From Flavobacteriaceae bacterium (lineage in GTDB: Bacteria; Bacteroidota; Bacteroidia; Flavobacteriales; Flavobacteriaceae), in NCBI GenBank assembly GCA_027068695.1, contig JAMOMG010000240.1:1-7742 (forward strand): a DNA stretch of 7,742 bases, in the 5' to 3' direction. The notes under the pieces were generated by a model. It did not search any database, had not been told where the DNA came from, and saw only the letters and a program-made list of their open reading frames with translations. Numbering within the stretch: the first letter of the stretch is position 1; each line of letters starts with the position of its first letter. The position numbers and the translations under genes are program-made. Below are positions 1 through 7,409 of this stretch, piece by piece.

Positions 1-7
1 CTATAAA

Positions 8-45
8 AATAAAAAAACCATTCGTAAATGAATGGTTTTTTTATT
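8..45 (-). terminator. Bidirectional intrinsic terminator after the downstream ompA paralog
   Basis: A perfect 16-bp inverted repeat (8-23 with 30-45) encloses a 6-nt loop (24-29). The stem core is CCATTC/GAATGG, flanked by seven A residues on one side and seven T residues on the other, so either strand's RNA forms a hairpin followed by a U tract. It begins 20 nt after the stop codon of the gene at 66-1430 and very probably ends that transcript. The symmetry means it could also end a plus-strand transcript entering from the left, but no such gene is visible. Confidence 0.9.
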
Positions 46-65
46 AAAAGAAAATGTAAAAACTG

Positions 66-1430
66 TTAGTCAACTAGTTTTACTTCAACTCTTCTATTTT
101 TAGCTCTACCTGCTCTTGTATTATTAGATGCAATTGGCATATCTTCACCATATCCTTTGGCTGTTAAATTACTTGAAGAAACTCCTTTTTTTACCAGATA
201 ATCTTTTACGGCATTAGCTCTACTTTCTGATAATTCTTGGTTGCGTTTTTTACTTCCTGTACTATCTGTATGACCTAAAATATTAAATTTAGCAGTGGAA
301 TATTTGCTCATTATTTGAGCAGCTTCATCTAATTTAGAAACTGTTTCAGTATTGAAATTATCTTTTCCTGAATCAAAGTAAACCGTTTTAAATAACTCTT
401 CTAATTTTGCAACCTCTACTTTAGTTATTTCTGGGCAACCATTGTTAGATGCAGGGCCTACTTCGTTAATACAGTTATCATCTTTATCTAAAACACCATC
501 TCCATCTGTATCTGGCCAAGGACAACCTTTATTTGCTTTTGGGCCTGCGACTTGAGGACAACCATCATTTTTATCTAATACTCCATCTCCATCTGTATCA
601 GGACAACCATTATTTGCTTTTGTACCCTTCACCTCTGGGCAATCATCATTTTTGTCTGCAATTCCATCTTCGTCAGCATCTGGACATCCATTTAAAGATG
701 CTAAACCTGCAGTGTTTGGGCAATCATCTTCAGAATCAATAACGCCATCACTATCTGAATCAGGGCAACCTTTATATTCTGCCAATCCAAATACTTCAGG
801 ACAAGCATCAAATTGATCATAAACACCATCACCATCTGTATCAGTACCTCCAAATTTAACCACTACACCCAAAGAATGTTGAAAATGTTGTACAATATTA
901 CTTTCAAACGTTTGTTTATACTTTGTCTCAAAATTCAATCCTATCTTTTCAGAAAACCAAAAATTGAATCCCAAACCGGCATTGAAAGTTGCCGTTCCTA
1001 ATGCATCTAACCAAGTGTACCCTCCTCCAACGGTAGCATACGGATTAAACTTAGAGGTATTTCCAAAAACTTCATTAAGGTCATATTTAACAGCTCCATC
1101 TAAACCGTAATAAGATACTTCTGCAATGGTATTATCTCCAACTTTAGTTATTCTATTTAATGTCCCAGCCGCTTCAAGGCTAAACCCATCCACTAAATAT
1201 TTACTAACGCTCATTTTACTTATTGATGAAACAATATTGAAATGGTCTCCTGTGTTGGCAAACTCGTCAAACCAACCTCCATGCCCAGGAAGACCTGAGT
1301 TAGTTGGGTAAAAATCTACAGCATTTACACCTAAACCAATTGCCCAAGTATTATTTTTATCTTGTGCATTAATATCGTTGAAACCAATAATTAATAATAA
1401 AGCCAATAAAGCTACTTTTAAATGTTTCAT
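66..1430 (-). CDS. OmpA-family outer-membrane protein with TSP3 repeats (downstream copy)
   Basis: This 454-residue paralog of the preceding gene has the same layout: signal peptide 1-22 ([13 protein letters not shown]..., cleavage after NDINA); barrel about 23-195; five TSP3 repeats at 197-333 beginning at D197, D224, D251, D278 and D307; and an OmpA C-terminal domain about 348-452. The peptidoglycan pair is D389 (LGHTDSTGS) and R404 (LSESRANAV), and the end [10 protein letters not shown] is typical. The barrel carries about 20 more residues than its neighbour between the first strands (about 43-70), probably a longer extracellular loop or plug. A WP insertion precedes the last TSP3 unit. 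The first barrel strand, the TSP3 module and the C-terminal blocks (HTDSTGS, AVKDYLV, LTAKG) match the neighbour closely, indicating tandem duplication followed by barrel divergence. It appears to be transcribed alone, with a terminator and a TAnnTTTG promoter upstream and a strong terminator downstream. A role in anchoring or surface binding is inferred; the ligand is unknown. Confidence 0.93.
   Translation of the reverse strand: MKHLKVALLALLLIIGFNDINAQDKNNTWAIGLGVNAVDFYPTNSGLPGHGGWFDEFANTGDHFNIVSSISKMSVSKYLVDGFSLEAAGTLNRITKVGDNTIAEVSYYGLDGAVKYDLNEVFGNTSKFNPYATVGGGYTWLDALGTATFNAGLGFNFWFSEKIGLNFETKYKQTFESNIVQHFQHSLGVVVKFGGTDTDGDGVYDQFDACPEVFGLAEYKGCPDSDSDGVIDSEDDCPNTAGLASLNGCPDADEDGIADKNDDCPEVKGTKANNGCPDTDGDGVLDKNDGCPQVAGPKANKGCPWPDTDGDGVLDKDDNCINEVGPASNNGCPEITKVEVAKLEELFKTVYFDSGKDNFNTETVSKLDEAAQIMSKYSTAKFNILGHTDSTGSKKRNQELSESRANAVKDYLVKKGVSSSNLTAKGYGEDMPIASNNTRAGRAKNRRVEVKLVD
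432..842 (-). repeat. TSP3-encoding tandem repeat array in the second ompA paralog
   Basis: Five units begin at codons 197, 224, 251, 278 and 307 (periods 27, 27, 27 and 29 codons), each with DxDxDG and paired Cys-Pro motifs. The last period is longer because of an inserted Trp-Pro. DNA-level similarity between units is lower than in the neighbouring gene, suggesting an older or less homogenised array. Confidence 0.85.
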
Positions 1431-1467
1431 TTTTATATAATTTAATTAATAATTTATGTCTTTCCGG

Positions 1468-1475
1468 CAAAGATA
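1468..1475 (-). promoter_or_regulatory. Candidate Bacteroidota -7 box for the downstream ompA paralog
   Basis: On the minus strand this reads TATCTTTG, an exact match to the Bacteroidota -7 consensus TAnnTTTG. Transcription would start near 1461-1463, leaving a leader of about 30 nt before the ATG at 1430. The -33 region, expected around 1493-1500, has no TTG. It falls on the T tract of the terminator that ends the previous gene, so the upstream element is poor or unconventional. Confidence 0.55.
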
Positions 1476-1493
1476 AGTATTTAAATATTAAAT

Positions 1494-1528
1494 AAAAAAG
1501 CTACTCCTGTTAAAGAAATAGCTTTTTT
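1494..1528 (-). terminator. Intrinsic terminator between the two ompA paralogs
   Basis: A perfect 10-bp inverted repeat (1494-1503, AAAAAAGCTA, with 1519-1528, TAGCTTTTTT) has a 15-nt loop and lies about 20 nt after the stop codon of the upstream ompA paralog. On the minus strand the hairpin ends in six T residues followed by ATTTAATATTT. The stem is weak because only two of its pairs are G-C, so termination may be partial. T-rich sequence follows in both directions, so it could work bidirectionally. Its position suggests the downstream paralog needs its own promoter. Confidence 0.75.
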
Positions 1529-1547
1529 ATTTTTTTAGAAGAATATC

Positions 1548-2858
1548 TTATTTTTTTTCTTTGATCTCAACCCTTCTGTTGTTATATCGTCCTTCTTTGG
1601 TGGCGTTTGTATCAATTGGAACGGCTTCTCCAAAACCTTTTGCCGTTAACCTACTTGCATCAACTCCTTTAGAAACTAAATAGTCTTTTACTGCCTTAGC
1701 TCTTTCTTCAGATAACACTAAGTTTCTCTTTGTTGAACCTGTACTATCTGTATGCCCTTCAATTGAAAAATTAAATTGTACATTTTCTTCTTGATTTAAA
1801 ATACTGGCCACTTTATCTAAAATAGCTGTAACTTCAGGTTTAAGGTTAGATTTCCCAGTATCAAAGTTAATTCCTTTTGCTGCTATATCAATAGTTTCTT
1901 TCTGCATAAACACTTCTGGACAGCCTTCGTTAGATGCTGGCCCCGGAACCGTAATACATTTATCTAAAATATCTATTACACCGTCACCATCATTATCAAT
2001 ATATGGGCAACCACTATTAGCTTCTGGACCAAATACATCAGGACAAGTATCATCTTTATCTGCCACACCATCACCATCTGTATCTGGACAACCTTGTAAT
2101 TCTATTAAACCTGGAGTTTCTGGACAAGCATCATCTTTATCTGCCACACCATCACCATCTGAATCTGGGCAACCTTTAAATTCTGCTAATCCAGGTGTGT
2201 TTGGACAAGCATCACAACAATCTTGAACACCATCATCATCAGCATCAGTATCAGGGCATCCATTAAATTCTTCTAAACCAGCAACTGTTGGACAAGCATC
2301 ATCTTTATCTCTAATTCCATCTCCATCTGTATCAGATTTACCAAATCTCCAAACTAAACCAAGAGAATGTTGATACATCTCAAAGTCTATAGGAGTATTT
2401 ACCTTTTTATAACCACTTGTAACGTTGACTCCAATATGATCTGTAAACCAAGCATTAAATCCAACTCCAACATTTATACTTATTCCGTTTTGGGCTCCTA
2501 TCCAGTTTTCTCCAACTCCAGTATATAGAAATGGATCAAACCATTTTGAATCTCCAAATGCATTGTTTAAATCATACTTAACATTTAAATCTACACCTGC
2601 AAAAGTTGCATCTGTACGAGCTCCCCAAGGTCTTGTCACTTGATTTACTGCTCCTGCTAATTCCAAGCTAAACCCTTTTCCTAAATATCTTCCTAAAGAT
2701 GCTTTACCTCCCCAACCAATGTCACTTCCCGAATCTTTAATATCAATTAGGTTGGTTCCTAAATTTAACATCCAAGGATTTTCTTTATCCTGAGCATTAA
2801 CATTACTATAGGATACAATTAACAACAGGGCCAAAATGGCAATTTTTAAATGTTTCAT
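1548..2858 (-). CDS. OmpA-family outer-membrane protein with TSP3 repeats (upstream copy)
   Basis: This 436-residue protein probably spans from outer membrane to peptidoglycan. Residues 1-22 are a signal peptide (basic MKHLK, Leu/Ile core, cleavage after SNVNA). Residues 23-173 are barrel-like strands. Residues 176-314 hold five TSP3 acidic repeats starting at D176, D203, D232, D259 and D288. Residues 328-433 are the OmpA peptidoglycan-binding domain, with GHTDSTGS and LSEERA carrying D371 and R386, spaced 15 residues apart like the diaminopimelate-binding D271/R286 of E. coli OmpA. I chose the ATG at 2858: the frame also offers a TTG six bases upstream (MKMKHLK), but the paralog starts exactly with MKHLK and both have A-rich, SD-less leaders. 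Repeat 2 is odd: it has two extra residues (DTDADDDG) and vicinal cysteines C214-C215 where its siblings have KD. A terminator follows the stop by about 20 nt. The symbol ompA is avoided because it is not an orthologue. Confidence 0.93.
   Translation of the reverse strand: MKHLKIAILALLLIVSYSNVNAQDKENPWMLNLGTNLIDIKDSGSDIGWGGKASLGRYLGKGFSLELAGAVNQVTRPWGARTDATFAGVDLNVKYDLNNAFGDSKWFDPFLYTGVGENWIGAQNGISINVGVGFNAWFTDHIGVNVTSGYKKVNTPIDFEMYQHSLGLVWRFGKSDTDGDGIRDKDDACPTVAGLEEFNGCPDTDADDDGVQDCCDACPNTPGLAEFKGCPDSDGDGVADKDDACPETPGLIELQGCPDTDGDGVADKDDTCPDVFGPEANSGCPYIDNDGDGVIDILDKCITVPGPASNEGCPEVFMQKETIDIAAKGINFDTGKSNLKPEVTAILDKVASILNQEENVQFNFSIEGHTDSTGSTKRNLVLSEERAKAVKDYLVSKGVDASRLTAKGFGEAVPIDTNATKEGRYNNRRVEIKEKK
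1917..2333 (-). repeat. TSP3-encoding tandem repeat array in the first ompA paralog
   Basis: Five units of 27-29 codons each encode an acidic calcium-binding loop (DxDxDG) followed by a Cys-Pro, a short variable stretch and a second Gly-Cys-Pro. At DNA level two units are nearly identical: 2041-2080 and 2122-2161 differ at one position over 40 bases and are offset by exactly 81 bp (27 codons). The array forms the spacer between barrel and peptidoglycan domain. Confidence 0.85.
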
Positions 2859-2897
2859 TTTCAATTAATTAAATTTAATGTTCTTTCTTTTTTATTG

Positions 2898-2915
2898 TAA
2901 GCTACTCTTAGCTTA
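2898..2915 (-). other. Hairpin in the leader of the first ompA paralog
   Basis: A perfect 7-bp stem (2898-2904, TAAGCTA, with 2909-2915, TAGCTTA) has a 4-nt loop. No T tract follows on either strand, so it is not a normal intrinsic terminator for kbl. It lies 5-10 nt downstream of the start site predicted from the nearest TAnnTTTG box (2927-2934), so it could form a 5'-terminal stem-loop on the ompA mRNA. That role is inferred. Confidence 0.45.
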
Positions 2916-2926
2916 AACTTTAATGA

Positions 2927-2953
2927 CAAAAATACAAAATTATCTCAAATATA
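2927..2953 (-). promoter_or_regulatory. Cluster of three TAnnTTTG -7 boxes upstream of the first ompA paralog
   Basis: Read on the minus strand, 2946-2953 is TATATTTG, 2935-2942 is TAATTTTG and 2927-2934 is TATTTTTG; all three fit TAnnTTTG exactly. Only the first has a TTG in a plausible -33 position (2976-2978, 22-nt spacer, inside the last codons of kbl). In AT-rich DNA the other two could be chance matches. The leader to the ATG at 2858 would be about 60-80 nt, depending on the box used. Confidence 0.5.
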
Positions 2954-2972
2954 ATGCGTTTTTACTAATTTT

Positions 2973-4166
2973 CTACAATACCTTAAGATTTTTTCCCACT
3001 TTTATAAAAGCTTGAATTGCTTTATCTAAATGTTCTTTCTTATGAGCAGCAGATAATTGCACTCTTATTCTTGCTTTTTCTTTAGGTACTACTGGAAAGA
3101 AAAAACCTATTACGTAAATACCTTCCTCTAAAAGCATTGCTGCCATTTTTTGAGCTAGTTTTGCATCATAAAGCATTACTGGTACAATAGCCGAATCTCC
3201 TTTTACAATATCAAAACCCGCATCAATCATTCCTTTTTTAAAGTAGTTTGTATTCCACTCTAATTTATCTCTTAATGTTGTGTTGTTCGCTATTAAATCG
3301 AAAACTCTTAAGGAGGCTCCTACTATTGCTGGGGCTAAAGAATTTGAAAACAAATACGGCCTTGACCGTTGACGTAACAAATCTATAATCTCCTTCTTAC
3401 CTGTTGTGTAACCTCCCATTGCACCACCTAAAGCCTTTCCAAGTGTTCCCGTTATTATATCAACTCTTCCCATTACATTTTTTAATTCTAATGTTCCTCT
3501 TCCTGTTGCTCCAATAAAACCTGCCGCATGGCATTCATCAACCATTACCAATGCATCATATTTATCGGCTAAATCACATATTTTATCAAGGCTTGCAACA
3601 ATGCCATCCATAGAAAAAACACCATCTGTAACAATTATTTTAAAACGGTGTTCTTTTTTATTGGCTTCAATAAGTTGTTCTTCTAGGGAAGCCATATTAT
3701 TGTTATCATATCTATATCTCGCTGCCTTACATAAACGAACTCCGTCAATAATTGAAGCGTGGTTTAAAGAATCAGAAATAATTGCATCATCCACAGATAA
3801 AAGCGGTTCAAAAACACCTCCATTAGCATCAAAAGCCGCTGCATAAAGAATAGTATCTTCCGTTTTATAAAATGCTGCAATAGTTTCCTCTAATTGTTTA
3901 TGAATATCTTGTGTTCCGCAAATAAAACGAACCGATGACATTCCATAACCATGAGAATCCATTGCGTCTTTAGCTGCTTGAATTACTTGTTTGTTATTTG
4001 ATAACCCCAAATAATTATTGGCACAAAAATTAATGACCTCTTCCCCTGTACTAATTTTTATTACTGCATCTTGTGAAGTTGTTATAATACGTTCAGATTT
4101 ATATAAACCTGCCTCTTTAATTCCTTCCAATTCTTTTTGTAAATGTTGTTGTATTTTACCGTACAT
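2973..4166 (-). CDS. kbl: Glycine C-acetyltransferase (2-amino-3-ketobutyrate CoA ligase)
   Basis: This cytosolic PLP enzyme interconverts 2-amino-3-ketobutyrate plus CoA with glycine plus acetyl-CoA, the second step of threonine degradation through threonine dehydrogenase. The 397-residue protein is almost the length of E. coli Kbl (398), and family landmarks occur at the same numbers: PLP-stacking H136 in NHASIIDG, D210 and H213 in VDECHAAG, and the Schiff-base lysine K244 in [20 protein letters not shown] (46-55), SVRFICGTQ (78-86) and the C-terminal [11 protein letters not shown] (365-375) are also typical, and distinguish it from 8-amino-7-oxononanoate synthase, the nearest alternative. 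The ATG at 4166 begins MYGKIQQHL, a normal start for the family. It lies 33 bp after the helicase stop and has its own promoter candidate in that gap. No threonine dehydrogenase gene is in the window. No canonical terminator follows, so some transcripts may read into the next ompA gene. Confidence 0.96.
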   Translation of the reverse strand: MYGKIQQHLQKELEGIKEAGLYKSERIITTSQDAVIKISTGEEVINFCANNYLGLSNNKQVIQAAKDAMDSHGYGMSSVRFICGTQDIHKQLEETIAAFYKTEDTILYAAAFDANGGVFEPLLSVDDAIISDSLNHASIIDGVRLCKAARYRYDNNNMASLEEQLIEANKKEHRFKIIVTDGVFSMDGIVASLDKICDLADKYDALVMVDECHAAGFIGATGRGTLELKNVMGRVDIITGTLGKALGGAMGGYTTGKKEIIDLLRQRSRPYLFSNSLAPAIVGASLRVFDLIANNTTLRDKLEWNTNYFKKGMIDAGFDIVKGDSAIVPVMLYDAKLAQKMAAMLLEEGIYVIGFFFPVVPKEKARIRVQLSAAHKKEHLDKAIQAFIKVGKNLKVL

Positions 4167-4184
4167 TGTTAGTTGTTTTTTCTA

Positions 4185-4213
4185 CAAATTTATAAGATTT
4201 TAAACTTCTTCAA
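4185..4213 (-). promoter_or_regulatory. Candidate kbl promoter (TTG -33, TAnnTTTG -7)
   Basis: On the minus strand TTG (4211-4213) is followed by an 18-nt spacer and TAAATTTG (4185-4192), a good fit to the Bacteroidota promoter layout. The -33 element lies within the last codons of the helicase gene. A start site near 4178 would give a leader of only about 12 nt before the ATG at 4166. It would let kbl be expressed apart from the helicase gene. Confidence 0.55.
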
Positions 4214-7200
4214 TAGTAATTTCAGAATTAATATAAACCAATAATTTTTTTTCAATAAAATAATTTAATTCTTCTAATGCTTTTGCATATTTAATGAGTT
4301 GTTTATGATATTTTTCAGATGGATTTCCTGTTTTATAATCTATGATTGTTATTTTGTTTCCTCTAATAACCAACCTATCTGGAATAACAATATTCTTATC
4401 TGAAGTTATTATTTCTTGTTCATTTAAAGTTTGAGTGTTTTGTTGGAAATAGGAATACAACTGCTCGTGATTTACTATCTTTTTTAAAATAATCATGATA
4501 TCTTCTTGCTCTTTAGTGGTTATTGACCCGTTGTATAGGTATTTATTTACAACATCTAAAATATCATTTTCAGTTTTAATTTCAGCTAAAATAGCATGAA
4601 TTAGATTACCGTAAGTAATAGCACTTCCCTGTTCTGTTCCCCAAAGTAATGAGGAGTTCGCTACAATTGAAATATTGTGATTTTTCCAAGAATTTGTAAT
4701 AAAACTATTTAATGTGGTGGTTTTATTTTCTTTTTTCATAGGAATCTTAATCCGCTTTGAATTTCCAAAACTATAATCATATTTATCTGAATTCCACATT
4801 TTTTTATATTTCAAAAAATTTATAAAAAACCCTGATGTATGATTTAAATTCTCTTCATTTTTAGTTGAAATATTTTTTTCTGAGACAATATATAACTGTT
4901 CAATAGCCCTTGTTAAGGCAACATATAATAAATTGAAATTATCCAACTCTAGCTGTTCTCTTTGCTTCAAAAATAGCTGTTTCCCTTGCTCGCTAACATA
5001 ATTTAACCTATTACTGTAATTTACTAATACTGATTTTATTGAGTTTGTTTGATTGTACAAATACCAAACTTTAGGGTTTATTTGTCTGTAAATTTCGACA
5101 CTATAAGGGTAAATAACTATCGGAAATTCTAATCCTTTTGCTTTGTGTATTGTCATAATTCTAACTGCATTTTCATCCTCAGGTGAAACAATACTTAATT
5201 TCTCTTTTTTTAATTCCCAGTAATCTAAAAATCCATTATGTGATGCCTTATTTTTTTGCTGAAATTCAAAAATAATATCTAAGAAAAATTGAATGAAAGA
5301 ATCTGAAGTTAATGCCAAATTAAAACTTCTAATGATATACTCTATGCTTTCATAAAACGTATTTTGAATAAATTCATTACAATTAAAAAAGATTCCAAAA
5401 TCCCTTAACTCTTTGAAAAATTCTGTATTAGTTAAATTTATAAAATGGCTAAAAAATGAATGTTTTGAATCTTTAACCTTTAAGTGTTCATATAAAAAAT
5501 ACAGTAATTCAATTTTATACTCTTTGTTTGATTGATTTTGTAGTGCATATAACAAATTGATAATAAAACTTACTTTTTCATTATTTTTTATTAGTAGCGT
5601 TTCTGATGAAATTATTTTAATGCCATTTTCAGCTAAATAATTGGCTACATCAATCCCTTGTTTTTTAGTTCTGGTTAATACACAAACTTCATTTCTCTGA
5701 AAAGAATTATCTAAATTTTCAATTATATCTAATACTTTTTTGGGGTAAATTAGTTCTTTATTTTCATCATTTTTTTGTTTTACCACAAAAGATATTTGTA
5801 CATAACCTCCTTCTTTTTTATTGGTGTTTTGATTATTTCCGTCTAAAAATAAATTACTAAAACTTTGGTTATTTAAAAATTGTGAAATATGTTTAAAAAA
5901 GGAATTATTAAAATTTATGATCTCGGAATAGCTACGATAATTTGTATCTAAATTTGATAGTTCTTTTTCTACATAAAAAGGATTATTTTCTTTCTTTTTT
6001 TCAGAAGATGAAAGCGCTATAAATTGTTCTGCTTTGCCCCCTCTCCATCTATAAATTGACTGCTTTGCATCACCTACTAATAATAATTTCCCTTTTTCCC
6101 CTGTATTATTCTCTGAAGAAATAACATTTTCTATAAGCGGTATTAAATTTTCCCACTGTAATTTAGAGGTATCTTGCATTTCATCAATAAAAAAATAGCG
6201 AAATTTTTCTCCTAAACGTTCATAAATAAAAGGTGTTGGTTCATTTTTAATAGTATCACTTATCTTCTGATTAAATTCAGCATTTAACAATATGTTGTTT
6301 TCAATTTTTAATTCTTCTAAAGCGGTATTTATATAGTTTAGAACAGCTAGCGGTATTAAACTTTCTATAATTAATTTATTTAAAATATACAATCCATAGG
6401 TTTCATTGTACAACTTTTTTGATTCGTAAAATAATTCTTTTAAATCAGGAGCTATGGTTTCAATAATTTGCTTAGAGTATTCGCTACATTTTCCTGAAAA
6501 TAAATTTTTGTTTTCTTCAATTACAGTATTTAATCTCCCTTCAAACTTTAAATCATCTATTTTTAAATTTTTAAATTTCGTTAATTTTACAAAGTGTTTT
6601 GGTAGTTCTCCGGCGTTAGCAAATTCTATAATTTCAATATTGTTTTTGTTAATAATTTTTAATCCTTCATTTCCTATTGCTAAAAATTTATTTTCTATTT
6701 CCTTATTCTCTTTTTGAAGTTTTTCCTTTAAAATCTTGAATTTTGTAATTGGGATATTTTTTAATTCTTTTAAATACGTAGTATGGTTTTCATTTAAAAG
6801 AATTTTAGCAAATGTTTTAAGTTCATTTGTAATATCCCAAGATTTATCATCATCAAGCTTTTGAACGGCGTAGTTTATTAATATATCTGTAAGTTCTTTA
6901 TTTTCACCTATTTTTGAAATAACAATATCTACAGCTTCATTTAATAAGCTCTCAGTATCCATTTCAACTTCAAAACTCATAGGAAGATGTAAATCATACG
7001 CAAAAGTTCTAATTAACTTATGTGTAAAACTATCTATAGTGGTAATGCTAAACGCTGAGTAATTTTGTAAAATAGCATTTAAAATAATTTTTGATCTTCT
7101 AAAAACAATAGCCTCTGTTATATTTGCTTCATTGCAAATTACCTTTAACATATCATTTGCATCTTCTTTAGAGAATGCATGAAGATTTTTAATTACGCGT

Positions 7201-7370
7201 TCTTTCATTTCAGCTGCCGCTTTGTTGGTAAAAGTCACAGCTAAAATTTGTTGAAATTTAAATTTATTATCACTTGATAAAAGTATTTTTAAATACTCTT
7301 TTACCAACGTAAATGTTTTTCCGCTACCTGCGGAAGCATTATAAACCTGAAATAATGTTGATTCTTGCAT
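4200..7370 (-). CDS. UvrD/Rep-family helicase with C-terminal PD-(D/E)XK nuclease domain, AddA/RecB-like
   Basis: This is a 1056-residue superfamily 1A DNA helicase with a RecB-family nuclease at its C terminus, the architecture of AddA and RecB, which process double-strand breaks for RecA-dependent repair. Walker A is ASAGSGKT (12-19). Other helicase motifs are SITTIDSF (108-115), Walker B FFIDEMQDTS (393-402), GDAKQSIYRWRGG (433-445), NYRS (477-480), RIMTIHKAKGLEF (737-749) and LLYVALTRA (814-822). The nuclease domain spans about 915-1056, with H925 in GNLIHAI, D998 in PDRL, D1011 and K1013 in DYKTG, and the Q1024/Y1028 pair, so the catalytic residues look intact. At 1056 residues it is somewhat shorter than typical AddA or RecB (about 1200). 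The start gives Walker A right after a short N-terminus, as usual for the family. No Shine-Dalgarno sequence is present, and the start codon lies in an inverted repeat. No AddB or RecC partner is visible. AddA versus RecB cannot be settled here, so no symbol is given. Confidence 0.93.
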   Translation of the reverse strand: MQESTLFQVYNASAGSGKTFTLVKEYLKILLSSDNKFKFQQILAVTFTNKAAAEMKERVIKNLHAFSKEDANDMLKVICNEANITEAIVFRRSKIILNAILQNYSAFSITTIDSFTHKLIRTFAYDLHLPMSFEVEMDTESLLNEAVDIVISKIGENKELTDILINYAVQKLDDDKSWDITNELKTFAKILLNENHTTYLKELKNIPITKFKILKEKLQKENKEIENKFLAIGNEGLKIINKNNIEIIEFANAGELPKHFVKLTKFKNLKIDDLKFEGRLNTVIEENKNLFSGKCSEYSKQIIETIAPDLKELFYESKKLYNETYGLYILNKLIIESLIPLAVLNYINTALEELKIENNILLNAEFNQKISDTIKNEPTPFIYERLGEKFRYFFIDEMQDTSKLQWENLIPLIENVISSENNTGEKGKLLLVGDAKQSIYRWRGGKAEQFIALSSSEKKKENNPFYVEKELSNLDTNYRSYSEIINFNNSFFKHISQFLNNQSFSNLFLDGNNQNTNKKEGGYVQISFVVKQKNDENKELIYPKKVLDIIENLDNSFQRNEVCVLTRTKKQGIDVANYLAENGIKIISSETLLIKNNEKVSFIINLLYALQNQSNKEYKIELLYFLYEHLKVKDSKHSFFSHFINLTNTEFFKELRDFGIFFNCNEFIQNTFYESIEYIIRSFNLALTSDSFIQFFLDIIFEFQQKNKASHNGFLDYWELKKEKLSIVSPEDENAVRIMTIHKAKGLEFPIVIYPYSVEIYRQINPKVWYLYNQTNSIKSVLVNYSNRLNYVSEQGKQLFLKQREQLELDNFNLLYVALTRAIEQLYIVSEKNISTKNEENLNHTSGFFINFLKYKKMWNSDKYDYSFGNSKRIKIPMKKENKTTTLNSFITNSWKNHNISIVANSSLLWGTEQGSAITYGNLIHAILAEIKTENDILDVVNKYLYNGSITTKEQEDIMIILKKIVNHEQLYSYFQQNTQTLNEQEIITSDKNIVIPDRLVIRGNKITIIDYKTGNPSEKYHKQLIKYAKALEELNYFIEKKLLVYINSEITIEEV

Positions 7371-7391
7371 TCATAGAAATTGTAATGCAAG
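7364..7391 (-). other. Inverted repeat enclosing the helicase start codon
   Basis: On the minus strand CTTGCATT (7384-7391) and AATGCAAG (7364-7371) are perfect 8-nt complements separated by 12 nt. The helicase ATG (7368-7370) lies inside the 3' arm, so a folded mRNA would hide it. No T tract follows, so it does not look like a terminator for the barrel gene upstream. With only three G-C pairs, stability is modest. Confidence 0.4.
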
Positions 7392-7409
7392 TTAGTAATT
7401 TAAATATTC

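Noticed and set aside
533..1311. Plus-strand open frames at 533-742, 813-1001 and 1126-1311
   Set aside because: They are antisense shadows of the ompA gene; the His/Leu-rich translation of the first is the reverse of the TSP3 repeats. No start context or family features.
432..2333. CRISPR-like periodic repeats in the ompA genes
   Set aside because: The period is a multiple of three, the frame is coding, and the units translate to TSP3 calcium-binding repeats.
2859..2864. TTG start giving MKMKHLK for the upstream ompA paralog
   Set aside because: The ATG at 2858 gives MKHLK, identical to the paralog's start, and the signal peptide is complete from there.
2898..2915. Intrinsic terminator for kbl
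   Set aside because: The stem has no T tract after it on the minus strand, so it was recorded as a leader hairpin instead.
3601..4203. Plus-strand open frames at 3601-3846 and 4018-4203
   Set aside because: They lie opposite well-conserved kbl coding sequence and show no recognisable domain.
6454..6717. Plus-strand frame rich in Phe/Leu/Ile resembling a membrane protein
   Set aside because: It is antisense to a Lys/Glu/Asn-rich part of the helicase, which produces such hydrophobic translations automatically.
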